DNA of 64,000 nt from Flavobacterium daejeonense DSM 17708 (GTDB lineage: Bacteria; Bacteroidota; Bacteroidia; Flavobacteriales; Flavobacteriaceae). Below the pieces are notes generated by a model. That model had not been told where the DNA came from. It did not search any database and saw only the letters and a list, made by a program, of their open reading frames with translations. A program made the translations under genes and the position numbers. Of this stretch, positions 8,354 through 16,807 are shown piece after piece. How positions within the stretch are numbered: the stretch's first letter is position 1; the number at the start of each line of letters is the position of its first letter. Where the stretch lies: NCBI RefSeq assembly GCF_000425425.1, contig NZ_AUDK01000003.1, positions 62,001-126,000 on the forward strand, read 5' to 3'.

Positions 8354-9952
8354 ATGGACATTTATTTAGTAGCAAGCGGCGATTTGCGTTTATCGGCCAA
8401 TCAGGTATGTTGGGAAGCACAAGCCCAAATGGAGCAATTATTAACTGCAGCTGTTGCCGAGGCAGGCGGAAAAATCATCAGAGCGCACGCTTATGATGCT
8501 GAAAAAAAGCACGGTTTTATTGATAGCCAAAAAATGGGAATGCAGGTTTTTAAAAGTATTGACCCAACAGCCCCACTAATTGTTGCCGAAAGTGTATGGC
8601 AATATTCGCACCATGTTTTGGCGGGTTTGATTACGCATCAGGGACCTATTTTAACGGTAGCCAACTGGAGTGGCGAATGGCCTGGACTGGTAGGGATGCT
8701 GAATTTGAATGGTTCATTAACTAAGGCAGGTGTAGAATACAGCACGTTGTGGAGTGTGGATTTTAGTGATGATTTTTTCAAAACGAATCTGAAAAACTGG
8801 ATGCAAACGGCTACAATTCAACCGGATTTAAGTCATGTAAAAGCTTTTGATAAGGCGCTTATTCCTGCAGAAGAATTGGCTAAAGGAGTCGCTTTTGCGA
8901 AAGCTTTCCGAAAAGAAAAAGCCATTATGGGGGTTTTTGACGAAGGCTGTATGGGAATGTTTAATGCTATCGTGCCGGATCATTTGTTGCATCCTACCGG
9001 AATTTACAAAGAAAGATTGTCGCAGTCTTCGCTATACGCTAAAATGCTGACGGTGAAAGACGAAGAAGCCGAAGCCGTTTTACAATGGTTATTAAATAAA
9101 GGAATGCAATTTGACTGGGGAACGGATGAAGCAACTGAATTAACCAGAAACCAAACGTTGTTACAATGCAAAATGTACATTGCTGCAGTACGCATTGCAG
9201 CTGAATTTGGTTGTGATACCATCGGAATTCAATACCAGCAAGGTTTGAAGGATTTAGTTCCTGCCAGTGATTTGGTTGAAGGTTTGTTAAACAATCAAAA
9301 CCGTCCTCCGGTTTATGACGAAGCCGGAAAGGAATTGTTTGCCGGGGAAGCCTTACCTCATTTTAACGAAGTGGATGAATGTGCCGGAATTGACGCTTTG
9401 GTGACCTACAATTTATGGCGTTCTATGGGATTGAAAGGCGAAAATACCCTGCATGATTTGCGTTATGGTGAATATTTTAAAAATGAAACTATTGATGGAT
9501 TTGTTTGGGTATTCTTAATCAGTGGAGCCGCTCCTCCGGAACATTTTGTAGGCGGTTATGAGGGAACTTCCAGCCAGAGACAGCCGGAAATGTATTTCAG
9601 ATTAGGTGGTGGAAGTGTCAAAGGGGTGAGTAAACCGGGATCTATTGTCTGGAGTCGTATTTATGTGATGGATGATGCTTTGCATTGCGATTTAGGAATT
9701 GGAGAATCGGTGGATTTACCAAAAGAAGAACTTGATCGCCGATGGAACATGACCACACCGCAATGGCCAATTATGAATGCGGTTTTAAAAGGGGTAAATC
9801 GCGACCAAATGATGGGACGTCATAAAGCCAATCACATTCATGTGGTTTATGCCGAAAATGAGGCCGAAGCTAACAAATTGTGCCGAATCAAAGCGGCTGC
9901 TTTGCAGGAATTAGGAATTCAGGTGCATTTTTGTGGTGATGTAGCGTTTTAA
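8354..9952 (+). CDS. L-fucose isomerase-family protein
   Basis: This 532-aa protein has the layout of the fucose/arabinose isomerase superfamily: a Rossmann-like N-terminal domain starting [14 protein letters not shown], a central segment [21 protein letters not shown] (compare the GL-rich stretch of FucI) and a C-terminal sugar-binding domain with a late histidine region ([14 protein letters not shown]) like that of FucI. The family interconverts aldoses and ketoses with a divalent metal. It is shorter than classical FucI (about 590 aa) and differs enough that the substrate may not be fucose. It heads the operon containing the CoA-transferase genes, and a FucP-like transporter lies further downstream, which keeps a deoxy-sugar substrate possible. 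A terminator-like palindrome follows. Confidence 0.75.
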   Translation: MDIYLVASGDLRLSANQVCWEAQAQMEQLLTAAVAEAGGKIIRAHAYDAEKKHGFIDSQKMGMQVFKSIDPTAPLIVAESVWQYSHHVLAGLITHQGPILTVANWSGEWPGLVGMLNLNGSLTKAGVEYSTLWSVDFSDDFFKTNLKNWMQTATIQPDLSHVKAFDKALIPAEELAKGVAFAKAFRKEKAIMGVFDEGCMGMFNAIVPDHLLHPTGIYKERLSQSSLYAKMLTVKDEEAEAVLQWLLNKGMQFDWGTDEATELTRNQTLLQCKMYIAAVRIAAEFGCDTIGIQYQQGLKDLVPASDLVEGLLNNQNRPPVYDEAGKELFAGEALPHFNEVDECAGIDALVTYNLWRSMGLKGENTLHDLRYGEYFKNETIDGFVWVFLISGAAPPEHFVGGYEGTSSQRQPEMYFRLGGGSVKGVSKPGSIVWSRIYVMDDALHCDLGIGESVDLPKEELDRRWNMTTPQWPIMNAVLKGVNRDQMMGRHKANHIHVVYAENEAEANKLCRIKAAALQELGIQVHFCGDVAF

Positions 9953-9970
9953 AAAGAACGATTTGTCGCG

Positions 9971-10032
9971 CGTCAGTTCGAGTGAATTTTCAGAAAATGC
10001 GAACAGCTTTTTCTTAAAATTTTTATCGAGAA
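9971..10032 (-). repeat. dispersed repeat, inverted partner of 1161-1232
   Basis: Starting CGTCAGTTCGAGTGAATTTT and ending TTTTTATCGAGAA, this is the reverse-complement relative of the copy at 1161-1232. The matched segments include the 19-nt AAATTCACTCGAACTGACG read on the minus strand. A related partial word (CACTCGAAGTGACG) lies at about 10128. Confidence 0.7.
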
Positions 10033-10054
10033 CACTTATCTAAACAAAACTTCC

Positions 10055-10081
10055 CGTCCCGATAGCTATCGGGACGTTTTT
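10055..10081 (+). terminator. palindromic terminator
   Basis: A perfect 22-bp palindrome (arm CGTCCCGATAG) at 10055-10076 is followed by TTTTT. It lies about 100 bp downstream of the isomerase-family gene. Confidence 0.6.
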
Positions 10082-10177
10082 GGCTAATTTATAATTGTTT
10101 TCCATTCAACTTTCCATAGCCAAAAACACTCGAAGTGACGAATTAAGAATTTTGAAATTAAAAAAAGATATTTCACA

Positions 10178-10208
10178 AAAACGTCTGATTTAGAAACAGG
10201 CGTTTTTT
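10178..10208 (+). terminator. Rho-independent terminator
   Basis: Arms AAAACGTCTG (10178-10187) and CAGGCGTTTT (10197-10206) form a hairpin with a 9-nt loop and a T run. It is the second terminator candidate between the isomerase-family gene and the next operon. Confidence 0.6.
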
Positions 10209-10407
10209 GGTTTTAGATATTCAAAATATTGATAAATAGGAGAATGAACTAGCAACATATACTCAATTGAAGTGTTAAATTTACAATTCTTATCGTTTTG
10301 TAAATGAAAAAAATAGATTGAACATAGATAAAAACGAATTAATTAGTTTTCTTAATTTTAAAGCTTGGAAATTTATGTTCTAAATAAAAAAATTGAAAAT
10401 TCGAAAA

Positions 10408-11550
10408 ATGAAGAAATTGAAAGGGATTACATGGAATCATACAAGAGGGCTTTTGCCGATGGTTGCCACTGCTCAACGATTCACGGAGCTGTATCCGGAT
10501 GTAGAAATTAGTTGGGAAAAAAGAAGTTTGCAGGAATTTGCAGATGCTTCGATTGAAGATTTGGCCAAAAGATTTGATTTGTTGGTAATCGATCATCCGT
10601 GGACCGGTTTTGGTGCGGCCACCAATACGATTGTGCCATTGTCGGATCATTTTTCAGAAGAATATATTAAAGATCAGGAAGTAAATACAGTAGGGAAATC
10701 ATACGAAAGTTATGTTTTTCACAATAAACTTTGGGCTTTGCCTATCGATGCGGCAACTCCGGTAGCAGCTGCCCGATTGGATATTTTGGAAAAAAATGGC
10801 TTGAAAGTACCGGAAACCTACGAAGATTTATTGGCTTTGGCCAAAAAAGGATTGGTGGCTTTTGCCGGAATTCCGGTAGATTCTTTGATGACTTTCTATT
10901 CGTATTGCTGTAGTTTGGGTGAAGCTCCTTTTCAGTCACAGGAAAAAGTAATTTCCGAAGAAATTGGTATTAAAGCTTTGCAAATGCACCGCGAACTGGC
11001 GCAATTGATGGATCCGGCTAATTTTAACCGAAATCCAATTCAGGTGTATGAAGCTATGGTTAATACCGACGAAATTGCTTATTGCCCGTTTGCCTATGGC
11101 TATTCTAATTATTCCAGAATTGGTTACAGCAAACATTTATTACACTTTTATGATTTGGTAAAATTGAATGACCAACCGATGATTAGTTCCTTAGGAGGTA
11201 CCGGATTAGCGGTTTCTTCTTTTAGTGAAAACCTTCCGGAGGCCTTGAGATATGCTGAATTTACAGGTTCTTCTCAGGTACAACAAAATGTTTTTGCCGA
11301 TAATGGCGGCCAACCGGGACATTTACAAGCCTGGAAAAGTGAGCGAATTAACGGAATTACCCACGATTATTTCAAGAATACTTTGCCGGCTTTAGAAAGA
11401 GCTTTCCTGCGTCCAAGATATGCCGGACACATGTATTTCCAGGATCATGCAGGTGATGTAGTGCGTGATTATTTAATGAACGGCGGAGACGAAAAAGCTG
11501 TTTTGGCAGCGATGGACACTTTGTATATCAAATCATTAAAAAACGAATAG
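10408..11550 (+). CDS. substrate-binding-protein-fold protein without signal peptide (1)
   Basis: About 380 aa, read from ATG 10408; an in-frame TTG at 10393 is less likely. Sequence style and length match family 1 extracellular solute-binding proteins: ITWNHTRGLLPMVATAQRFTELYPDVEISW, FDLLVIDHPWTGFGAA, LWALPIDAATPVAAARLDIL and a late AEFTGSSQVQQNVFADNGGQP. There is no hydrophobic signal or lipobox; the protein starts MKKLKGITWNH, directly at the first beta strand. No ABC permease or ATPase is nearby. It abuts a CoA-transferase gene (2-bp gap), so it probably acts in the cytoplasm as a sensor, chaperone or enzyme-associated binding protein. The fold call is good; the role is unknown. Confidence 0.75.
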   Translation: MKKLKGITWNHTRGLLPMVATAQRFTELYPDVEISWEKRSLQEFADASIEDLAKRFDLLVIDHPWTGFGAATNTIVPLSDHFSEEYIKDQEVNTVGKSYESYVFHNKLWALPIDAATPVAAARLDILEKNGLKVPETYEDLLALAKKGLVAFAGIPVDSLMTFYSYCCSLGEAPFQSQEKVISEEIGIKALQMHRELAQLMDPANFNRNPIQVYEAMVNTDEIAYCPFAYGYSNYSRIGYSKHLLHFYDLVKLNDQPMISSLGGTGLAVSSFSENLPEALRYAEFTGSSQVQQNVFADNGGQPGHLQAWKSERINGITHDYFKNTLPALERAFLRPRYAGHMYFQDHAGDVVRDYLMNGGDEKAVLAAMDTLYIKSLKNE

Positions 11551-11552
11551 CT

Positions 11553-12689
11553 ATGAGACCTTTAGAAGGTATAGTGGTATTGGAGTTTTGCCAATTTTTG
11601 GCGGGACCTTCGGCAGGATTAAAACTGGCCGATTTAGGGGCTCGCGTCATTAAAATTGAAAGACCGGTAAAAGGAGAAGCCTGTCGTCAGCTGAGTATTA
11701 AAGATTTATTTGTGGACGAAAGCAGTTTGTTGTTTCATACCATTAATCGAAATAAAGATTCTTTTGCAGCGGACTTAAAAAATCCTGACGATTTAGAGCT
11801 GGTCAAACGTTTGATCACTAAGGCTGATGTGATGACGCATAATTTCCGACCGGGGGTGATGGATAAAATTGGTTTGGCTTTCGCCGATGCCATTGCCATC
11901 AATCCGAAAATTATTTACGGCGTGGTTTCAGGCTATGGAGAAGAAGGACCCTGGGCTAAAAAACCCGGACAGGATTTATTGGTGCAGTCTTTATCGGGCT
12001 TAGCCTGGTTAAGCGGACGCGAAAGTCAGGGTCCCGTTCCTTTTGGATTATCCACAGCCGACATTATGTGCGGCAATCATTTGACTCAGGGAATTTTAGC
12101 GGCTTTGTTAAAAAGAGCGAAAACGAATAAAGGTGTTTTGGTTGAAGTTTCTTTGATGGAATCAATCTTGGATGTACAATTTGAAGCGATAACTTCTTAT
12201 TTGAATGACGGTGGAAAATTGCAGGAAAGAGGCGATGTGGCCGGAAGTGCCCATGCTTTTCTAAGTGCACCTTACGGTGTGTACAAAACTCAGGATGGCT
12301 ATCTTTCATTGGCTATGGGCGATCTGATGTATATTAGCGAATTGCTTGAAGTGAATTTGGAAAAATACCGTGAAAAACATTTGTGGTTTGAATTCCGTGA
12401 TGAAATCAGAACGTTTTTAAGCGAAAGAATCATTCAGGAGAAAACGGATCATTGGTTACAAATTTTACAGGAAAAAGGCATATGGTGCGGAAAAGTAATG
12501 AATTATCAGGAATTGGACGCGATTGATTTTGGAATGCCAATGAAACAAACCATTGAAAATGCCGAGCATAGAAAGATAGTCACTACCCGAAGCCCGATTC
12601 AGTTAGATGGCCAAATTTTGACCAGTCGAAAAGCAGCTCCAAAAGTAGGAGAGCATAATGTGGATATACAAAAAGAGTTTATTCGCTAG
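11553..12689 (+). CDS. class III (CaiB/BaiF-type) CoA-transferase (1)
   Basis: This 378-aa protein has the formyl-CoA-transferase family layout: GPSAGLKLADLGARVIKIERP (residues 18-38), a HNFRPGVM segment (96-103), VSGYGEEGP, and the catalytic aspartate D170 in GLSTADIMCG, corresponding to Frc Asp169. These enzymes transfer CoA between a carboxylic acid and an acyl-CoA donor through an aspartyl-CoA mixed anhydride. It starts 2 bp after the binding-protein-like gene and has a close paralogue downstream; the equivalent residue there is also Asp170. Two adjacent paralogues suggest either two acid substrates or a hetero-oligomeric enzyme. The substrate is unknown. Confidence 0.9.
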   Translation: MRPLEGIVVLEFCQFLAGPSAGLKLADLGARVIKIERPVKGEACRQLSIKDLFVDESSLLFHTINRNKDSFAADLKNPDDLELVKRLITKADVMTHNFRPGVMDKIGLAFADAIAINPKIIYGVVSGYGEEGPWAKKPGQDLLVQSLSGLAWLSGRESQGPVPFGLSTADIMCGNHLTQGILAALLKRAKTNKGVLVEVSLMESILDVQFEAITSYLNDGGKLQERGDVAGSAHAFLSAPYGVYKTQDGYLSLAMGDLMYISELLEVNLEKYREKHLWFEFRDEIRTFLSERIIQEKTDHWLQILQEKGIWCGKVMNYQELDAIDFGMPMKQTIENAEHRKIVTTRSPIQLDGQILTSRKAAPKVGEHNVDIQKEFIR

Positions 12690-12700
12690 ATTGTTAAATC

Positions 12701-12796
12701 GTTTATTTGTTGAATCGTTTAATGTATTAAAATGTTTAACAAATAATCACGCTTCAACAGTTAGGGATGAAACAATAAACGATTCAACGAATAAAC
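12701..12796. repeat. inverted repeat in operon gap
   Basis: Twenty-one-base arms at 12701-12721 (GTTTATTTGTTGAATCGTTT...) and 12776-12796 are reverse complements with one mismatch, separated by 54 bp. They fill the gap between the two CoA-transferase genes, so the structure would lie in the operon transcript. It looks like a REP-type intergenic palindrome, and other gaps of the locus carry different palindromes. Confidence 0.75.
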
Positions 12797-12819
12797 TATA
12801 AAAACGGTTAAACAAAAAA

Positions 12820-13959
12820 ATGAAACCTTTAGAAGATTATTTAATAATAGATTTCAGTCAGTTTCTTTCGGGACCTTCTGCCAGTTTGCGTCTGGCCGAT
12901 TTGGGTGCCCGTGTGATTAAAATTGAAAAACCCGGAACGGGTGATATTTGCCGAACCTTATATACTTCGGATTTAATTATGAACGGAGAATCCTCGGTTT
13001 TTCATACCATCAACCGAAACAAAGAATCCTTTGCCATCGATTTCAAACAGCCGGAGGAATTAGCCAAACTGAAGAAATTATTGGCCAAAACCGATGTAGT
13101 GATGCATAATTTCAGACCGGGAGTCATGGAACGCATCGGGCTAAGTTATGAAGAAGTACAAAAGATAAATCCAAATGTGGTTTATGCTTCGATAAGTGGT
13201 TATGGCTCAAAAGGGCCTTTTAAAGATTTACCGGGACAGGATTTGTTATTGCAATCCTTAACGGCGTTGACCTGGTTAACCGGAAATGAAGGCGATGGTC
13301 CGGTTCCAATGGGATTGTCTATTGTGGATATGTTGGCAGGAGCGCATTTGGCTCAGGGAATTTTGGCTGCGTTGTATCGAAAAGTGACTCAAAATGTGGG
13401 TGCTTTGGTGGAAGTAAGTATGCTGGAATCGGCATTTGACTTTCAGTTTGAAACCATTACGACCTTCTTTAACGATGGTGGCGAATTACCGGGAAGAACC
13501 AAAACTAATAATGCCAATGCGTATTTAGGAGCCCCTTACGGAATTTATCAAACAAAAAATGGTTACATAAGTCTGGCAATGGGATCAATTCCGGTGCTGG
13601 CAGAACTTTTGTCTTGTGAAGCATTGAAACAATTTCCGGAAAACAAATTCATTTTGAGAGACGAAATCAAATCGATTTTGGCAGAACATTTACGTACGCA
13701 GGATTCGGAATATTGGTTAAATATTTTAGAGCCGGCTGATATTTGGTGTGCCAATGTGTTAAACTACGAACAACTTTTTGCTCAGGAAGGTTTTCAGGTT
13801 TTGGATTTTGTTCAGGAAGTTGAAATGACCGATGGGTATCGCTATAAAACTACGCGATGTCCTATTCGTATTGACGGAGAATTATTTACATTTGGTAAAG
13901 CCTCTCCGAAATTAGGTCAGGATAACGAAAAAATTATTAAAGAATTTAATCTTTGCTAA
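12820..13959 (+). CDS. class III (CaiB/BaiF-type) CoA-transferase (2)
   Basis: This 379-aa paralogue of the preceding CoA-transferase shares the layout almost residue for residue: GPSASLRLADLGARVIKIEKP, HNFRPGVMERIG, ISGYGSKGPF and catalytic D170 in GLSIVDMLAGAHLAQGILAAL. Its stop codon overlaps the ATG of the second binding-protein-like gene (TAATG), so translation is coupled. That pairing mirrors the first binding-protein/CoA-transferase pair and supports a partnership between the two protein types. The intergenic inverted repeat just upstream could attenuate or stabilise the transcript. The acid substrate is unknown. Confidence 0.9.
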   Translation: MKPLEDYLIIDFSQFLSGPSASLRLADLGARVIKIEKPGTGDICRTLYTSDLIMNGESSVFHTINRNKESFAIDFKQPEELAKLKKLLAKTDVVMHNFRPGVMERIGLSYEEVQKINPNVVYASISGYGSKGPFKDLPGQDLLLQSLTALTWLTGNEGDGPVPMGLSIVDMLAGAHLAQGILAALYRKVTQNVGALVEVSMLESAFDFQFETITTFFNDGGELPGRTKTNNANAYLGAPYGIYQTKNGYISLAMGSIPVLAELLSCEALKQFPENKFILRDEIKSILAEHLRTQDSEYWLNILEPADIWCANVLNYEQLFAQEGFQVLDFVQEVEMTDGYRYKTTRCPIRIDGELFTFGKASPKLGQDNEKIIKEFNLC

Positions 13960-15188
13960 TGGAAAATTCAACATTTAGAATTGCAGTTCGAAAATTTGGG
14001 CCTTTTGAAACGGCCATGCAAAAACTATGGGATGCCTTTTGTCTAAAAAACGATATTAGTATCGCGGTAGAAATGGTGCCTATGGAATTACATGATTTGT
14101 ATGAACAAACCATCAGTGAAAATGGTTTGAAAAAAGGCGATTGGGATATTGCTCACATCAATACCGACTGGATTTTTGATGCCACTCATGCAAGAGCTGT
14201 TGAGGATTTAACACCTTATATAGCTCAAAAAGCGCCTCAGGATTTCCCTCAGGGGTGGCATAATTCGTTGTTGCATTTACAGGAAATTGACGGTGGAATT
14301 TATGGATTGCCTTTTCACGATGGTCCTGAATGTTTGATTTATCGAAAAGATTTATTCGAAAATTCAATTGAAAAAGAAAATTTCAAAAAGCAATTTGGTT
14401 ACGAATTAGCACCGCCTAAAACCTGGTTGGAATTTGAACAAATAGCGACTTTCTTTAACCGTCCAGGTGAAAATTTATACGGTTGCGTTTTTGCCAATTA
14501 TCCTGACGGACACAATATGGTTTTTGATTTTTGTCTGCATTTATGGACGCGCGGCGGTTCGTTATTAAATAGTAAAAAAAATGTAAACGTTAACACTCAG
14601 GCTGCAATTGATACATTGGATTATTACCGTTATATCGTTAAGAAAACCGATGCAGTTCATCCGGGTTCTATTGATTTTGGTTCTGTAGAAGCCGGAATGG
14701 CTTTCGCCAATGCAGAAGCTGCGATGACCATCAACTGGTTTGGATTTGCTTCGATGTCCGAGGTAATTGCCGAATCTAAAGTGAAAGGAAAAGTAGATGT
14801 TACGACTTTACCTTTTGCCGAAGGTGGAAAAACAGCTTCGCTAAATGTGTATTGGTTGTACACCATTGGAACCGGAAGCAAAAACAAACAACTGGCTTAC
14901 GATTTTCTACGCTTTGCCACCACTGCCGAAAGTGATAAATTATTAACCAATGAAGGAGGAATTGGCTGTAGAAAATCGACCTGGAAAGATCCGGAAATCA
15001 ACGCTACAATTCCTTATTATCATAAATTGGAAAGTTTGCACGAAAATGCACATACTTTACCTCAAATAGCGGTTTGGCCGGATATCGCCATTTTGATTGA
15101 CCAAATGGTTTTGACCGCTTTAAAAACAGAGATCCCTTCTGCGGATTTATTAAAAAACACACAAATTGAAATTGAAAAAATACTATAA
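13959..15188 (+). CDS. substrate-binding-protein-fold protein without signal peptide (2)
   Basis: About 409 aa from ATG 13959; an in-frame TTG at 13953 is rejected because ATG overlaps the upstream stop as TAATG. It resembles family 1 solute-binding proteins: FRIAVRKFGPFETAMQKLWDAF, DWDIAHINTDWIFDATH, IDGGIYGLPFHDGPECLIYRKDLF, GYELAPPKTWLEFEQIATFF, and AEAAMTINWFGF. It begins MENSTFRIAVRKF with no signal peptide. As with its relative at 10408, no ABC transporter subunits are present. Its stop overlaps the oxidoreductase start. A cytoplasmic role in handling the same substrate is inferred. Confidence 0.75.
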   Translation: MENSTFRIAVRKFGPFETAMQKLWDAFCLKNDISIAVEMVPMELHDLYEQTISENGLKKGDWDIAHINTDWIFDATHARAVEDLTPYIAQKAPQDFPQGWHNSLLHLQEIDGGIYGLPFHDGPECLIYRKDLFENSIEKENFKKQFGYELAPPKTWLEFEQIATFFNRPGENLYGCVFANYPDGHNMVFDFCLHLWTRGGSLLNSKKNVNVNTQAAIDTLDYYRYIVKKTDAVHPGSIDFGSVEAGMAFANAEAAMTINWFGFASMSEVIAESKVKGKVDVTTLPFAEGGKTASLNVYWLYTIGTGSKNKQLAYDFLRFATTAESDKLLTNEGGIGCRKSTWKDPEINATIPYYHKLESLHENAHTLPQIAVWPDIAILIDQMVLTALKTEIPSADLLKNTQIEIEKIL

Positions 15189-16258
15189 TGATGCATATTC
15201 CCTATAAACCTGAATTACCCAAAACCAAACAACCCATAGTAATTATTGGTGCCAGCGGAATTGTAAAAGATGCCCATTTACCAGCCTATAAAATGGCAGG
15301 ATTTGAGGTTTTTGGAATTACAAACCGAACTTTTTCCAAAGCACAGGCTATGGCAGAAGAATTTGGTATTTCGCATGCTTTTGAAACGGTTGCAGATGCT
15401 GTTAAAAATGCGCCTTTAAATGCTGTTTATGACATTACGGTGATGCCGGAACAATACATCGAAATTTTAGAACAATTGCCTGATGGTGCTGCTGTTTTGA
15501 TTCAAAAACCAATGGGGAATGATTTGGCTGAGGCCAAAGAAATCCTTGCTGTTTGTGAAAGAAAAAAATTAGTTGGAGCCATTAATTTCCAATTGCGTTT
15601 TGCGCCATTTGTAGCCGCTGCACGTCATTTAATCAATGAAGGAATCATTGGTGAATTGTATGACTTGGAATTCAAAGTAACGGTAAATACGCCTTGGGAA
15701 ATGTTTCCTGTGGTTAAGGTGCACCCACGATTGGAAATTTTATTCCACAGTGTGCATTATATTGATTGCATTCGCTCTTTTATTGGCGACCCAAAAACTG
15801 TTTTGGCTAAAACCTGGAAGCATCCGTTGAAGGATTTGTCTTCATCACGTTCCACCATTATTCTGGATTATGGCGATACAATGCGTGCCGTAATTAATAC
15901 GAATCACGATCATCATTTTGGGCCACAGCATGAAGAAAGTTACATTAAATGGGAAGGAACCAAAGGCGCTGTCAAAGCTAAAATGGGCTTGTTGATGAAT
16001 TATCCTGCGGGACTGGAAGATGTTTTTGAATATGCGGTGCAAAATGAAAATGGAAATTATGAATGGACTAAAGTTCAGTTGGAAGGTTCCTGGTTTCCGG
16101 AAGCTTTTGTGGGTACTATGGCCAATTTGATGCGTTTCAAAGAAGGTTCGGATACCGAATTGCATGCCAGTGTAGAAAATGTACTGGGAACTATGAAAGT
16201 GGTGGAAGCCTGCTATATCAGTAATAAAAATGGTGGAATTCCACTAAACGAATTATAA
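15188..16258 (+). CDS. Gfo/Idh/MocA-family oxidoreductase
   Basis: This 356-aa NAD(P)-dependent dehydrogenase-type protein has an N-terminal Rossmann fold (PIVIIGASGIVKDAHLPAYKMAG, about residues 17-39), the EKP-type motif as IQKPMGND, and a C-terminal alpha/beta dimerisation and substrate domain. Family members oxidise or reduce sugars and cyclitols. Its ATG at 15188 overlaps the stop of the previous gene, placing it within the operon. It probably acts on the sugar-derived intermediate handled by the neighbouring CoA-transferases, or produces their acid substrate. An 84-bp gap with a 12-bp inverted repeat (16274-16285 and 16305-16316) separates it from the hydratase gene. Confidence 0.9.
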   Translation: MMHIPYKPELPKTKQPIVIIGASGIVKDAHLPAYKMAGFEVFGITNRTFSKAQAMAEEFGISHAFETVADAVKNAPLNAVYDITVMPEQYIEILEQLPDGAAVLIQKPMGNDLAEAKEILAVCERKKLVGAINFQLRFAPFVAAARHLINEGIIGELYDLEFKVTVNTPWEMFPVVKVHPRLEILFHSVHYIDCIRSFIGDPKTVLAKTWKHPLKDLSSSRSTIILDYGDTMRAVINTNHDHHFGPQHEESYIKWEGTKGAVKAKMGLLMNYPAGLEDVFEYAVQNENGNYEWTKVQLEGSWFPEAFVGTMANLMRFKEGSDTELHASVENVLGTMKVVEACYISNKNGGIPLNEL

Positions 16259-16273
16259 AACAAAATATAGTTC

Positions 16274-16316
16274 TTAGTCCTTAGTTTTTGATGATATACA
16301 AATTACTAAGGACTAA
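16274..16316. repeat. 12-bp inverted repeat in operon gap
   Basis: TTAGTCCTTAGT at 16274-16285 and ACTAAGGACTAA at 16305-16316 are perfect reverse complements separated by 19 bp. This is another palindrome in an operon gap, with sequence different from the one at 12701-12796. Confidence 0.75.
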
Positions 16317-16342
16317 TTACTAGGTACTAAAAAACTAAAAAT

Positions 16343-16786
16343 ATGTATTTCAAATCAACTTTTTTTGAAGATTATCAGTTAAATGAAAAGCGTGTGACAC
16401 TGGGAAGAACCATTACCGAAACGGATTTTGTGGTTCACGCCGGACATACAGGCGACTTTTTTCCGCATCATATGGATGAAGAATGGTGTAAAACACAACC
16501 TTTCGGGCAGCGAATTGCTCATGGAACGATGGTTTTTGCTATCGGTATTGGATTGACAGCATCCGAGATTAATCCGGAAGCTTTTTCTAAAGGTTATGAC
16601 CGCATGCGTTTTGTAAAACCGGTTCACATTGGCGACACCATCCACTCGGAAATTACGATTTCGGAAAAAGGAGAAGCCAAAAGACCGGAAATGGGAACGG
16701 TAACCGAACACGTGGAAATCATTAACCAAAAAGGTGAAGTGGTGATGGTATGTGATCATTTGTTACTGGTAAAAAAGAAAAATTAA
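16343..16786 (+). CDS. MaoC-like (R)-specific hydratase
   Basis: This 147-aa single hot-dog-fold protein carries the hydratase-2 motif: [28 protein letters not shown] (about residues 37-64), in which D39 and H44 are the likely catalytic pair by comparison with the PhaJ/MaoC family. Such enzymes add water to enoyl-CoA thioesters or dehydrate hydroxyacyl-CoA. With two CoA-transferases upstream it makes a coherent acid-activation and hydration/dehydration sequence. It is followed after 21 bp by a sugar transporter gene. The true CoA thioester is not known. Confidence 0.88.
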   Translation: MYFKSTFFEDYQLNEKRVTLGRTITETDFVVHAGHTGDFFPHHMDEEWCKTQPFGQRIAHGTMVFAIGIGLTASEINPEAFSKGYDRMRFVKPVHIGDTIHSEITISEKGEAKRPEMGTVTEHVEIINQKGEVVMVCDHLLLVKKKN

Positions 16787-16807
16787 CCAAACCTATAATT
16801 CTAAATT

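Larger units (their letters stand above)
9953..10407. other. 455-bp intergenic region with repeat and terminators
   Basis: The gap holds the inverted partner of the 1161-1232 repeat (9971-10032), two terminator-like hairpins and an AT-rich stretch that should contain a promoter for the next operon. No gene is seen. Confidence 0.6.

Noticed and set aside
10408..15188. Solute-binding proteins as parts of an ABC importer
   Set aside because: No signal peptides, no lipoboxes and no permease or ATPase genes in the neighbourhood.
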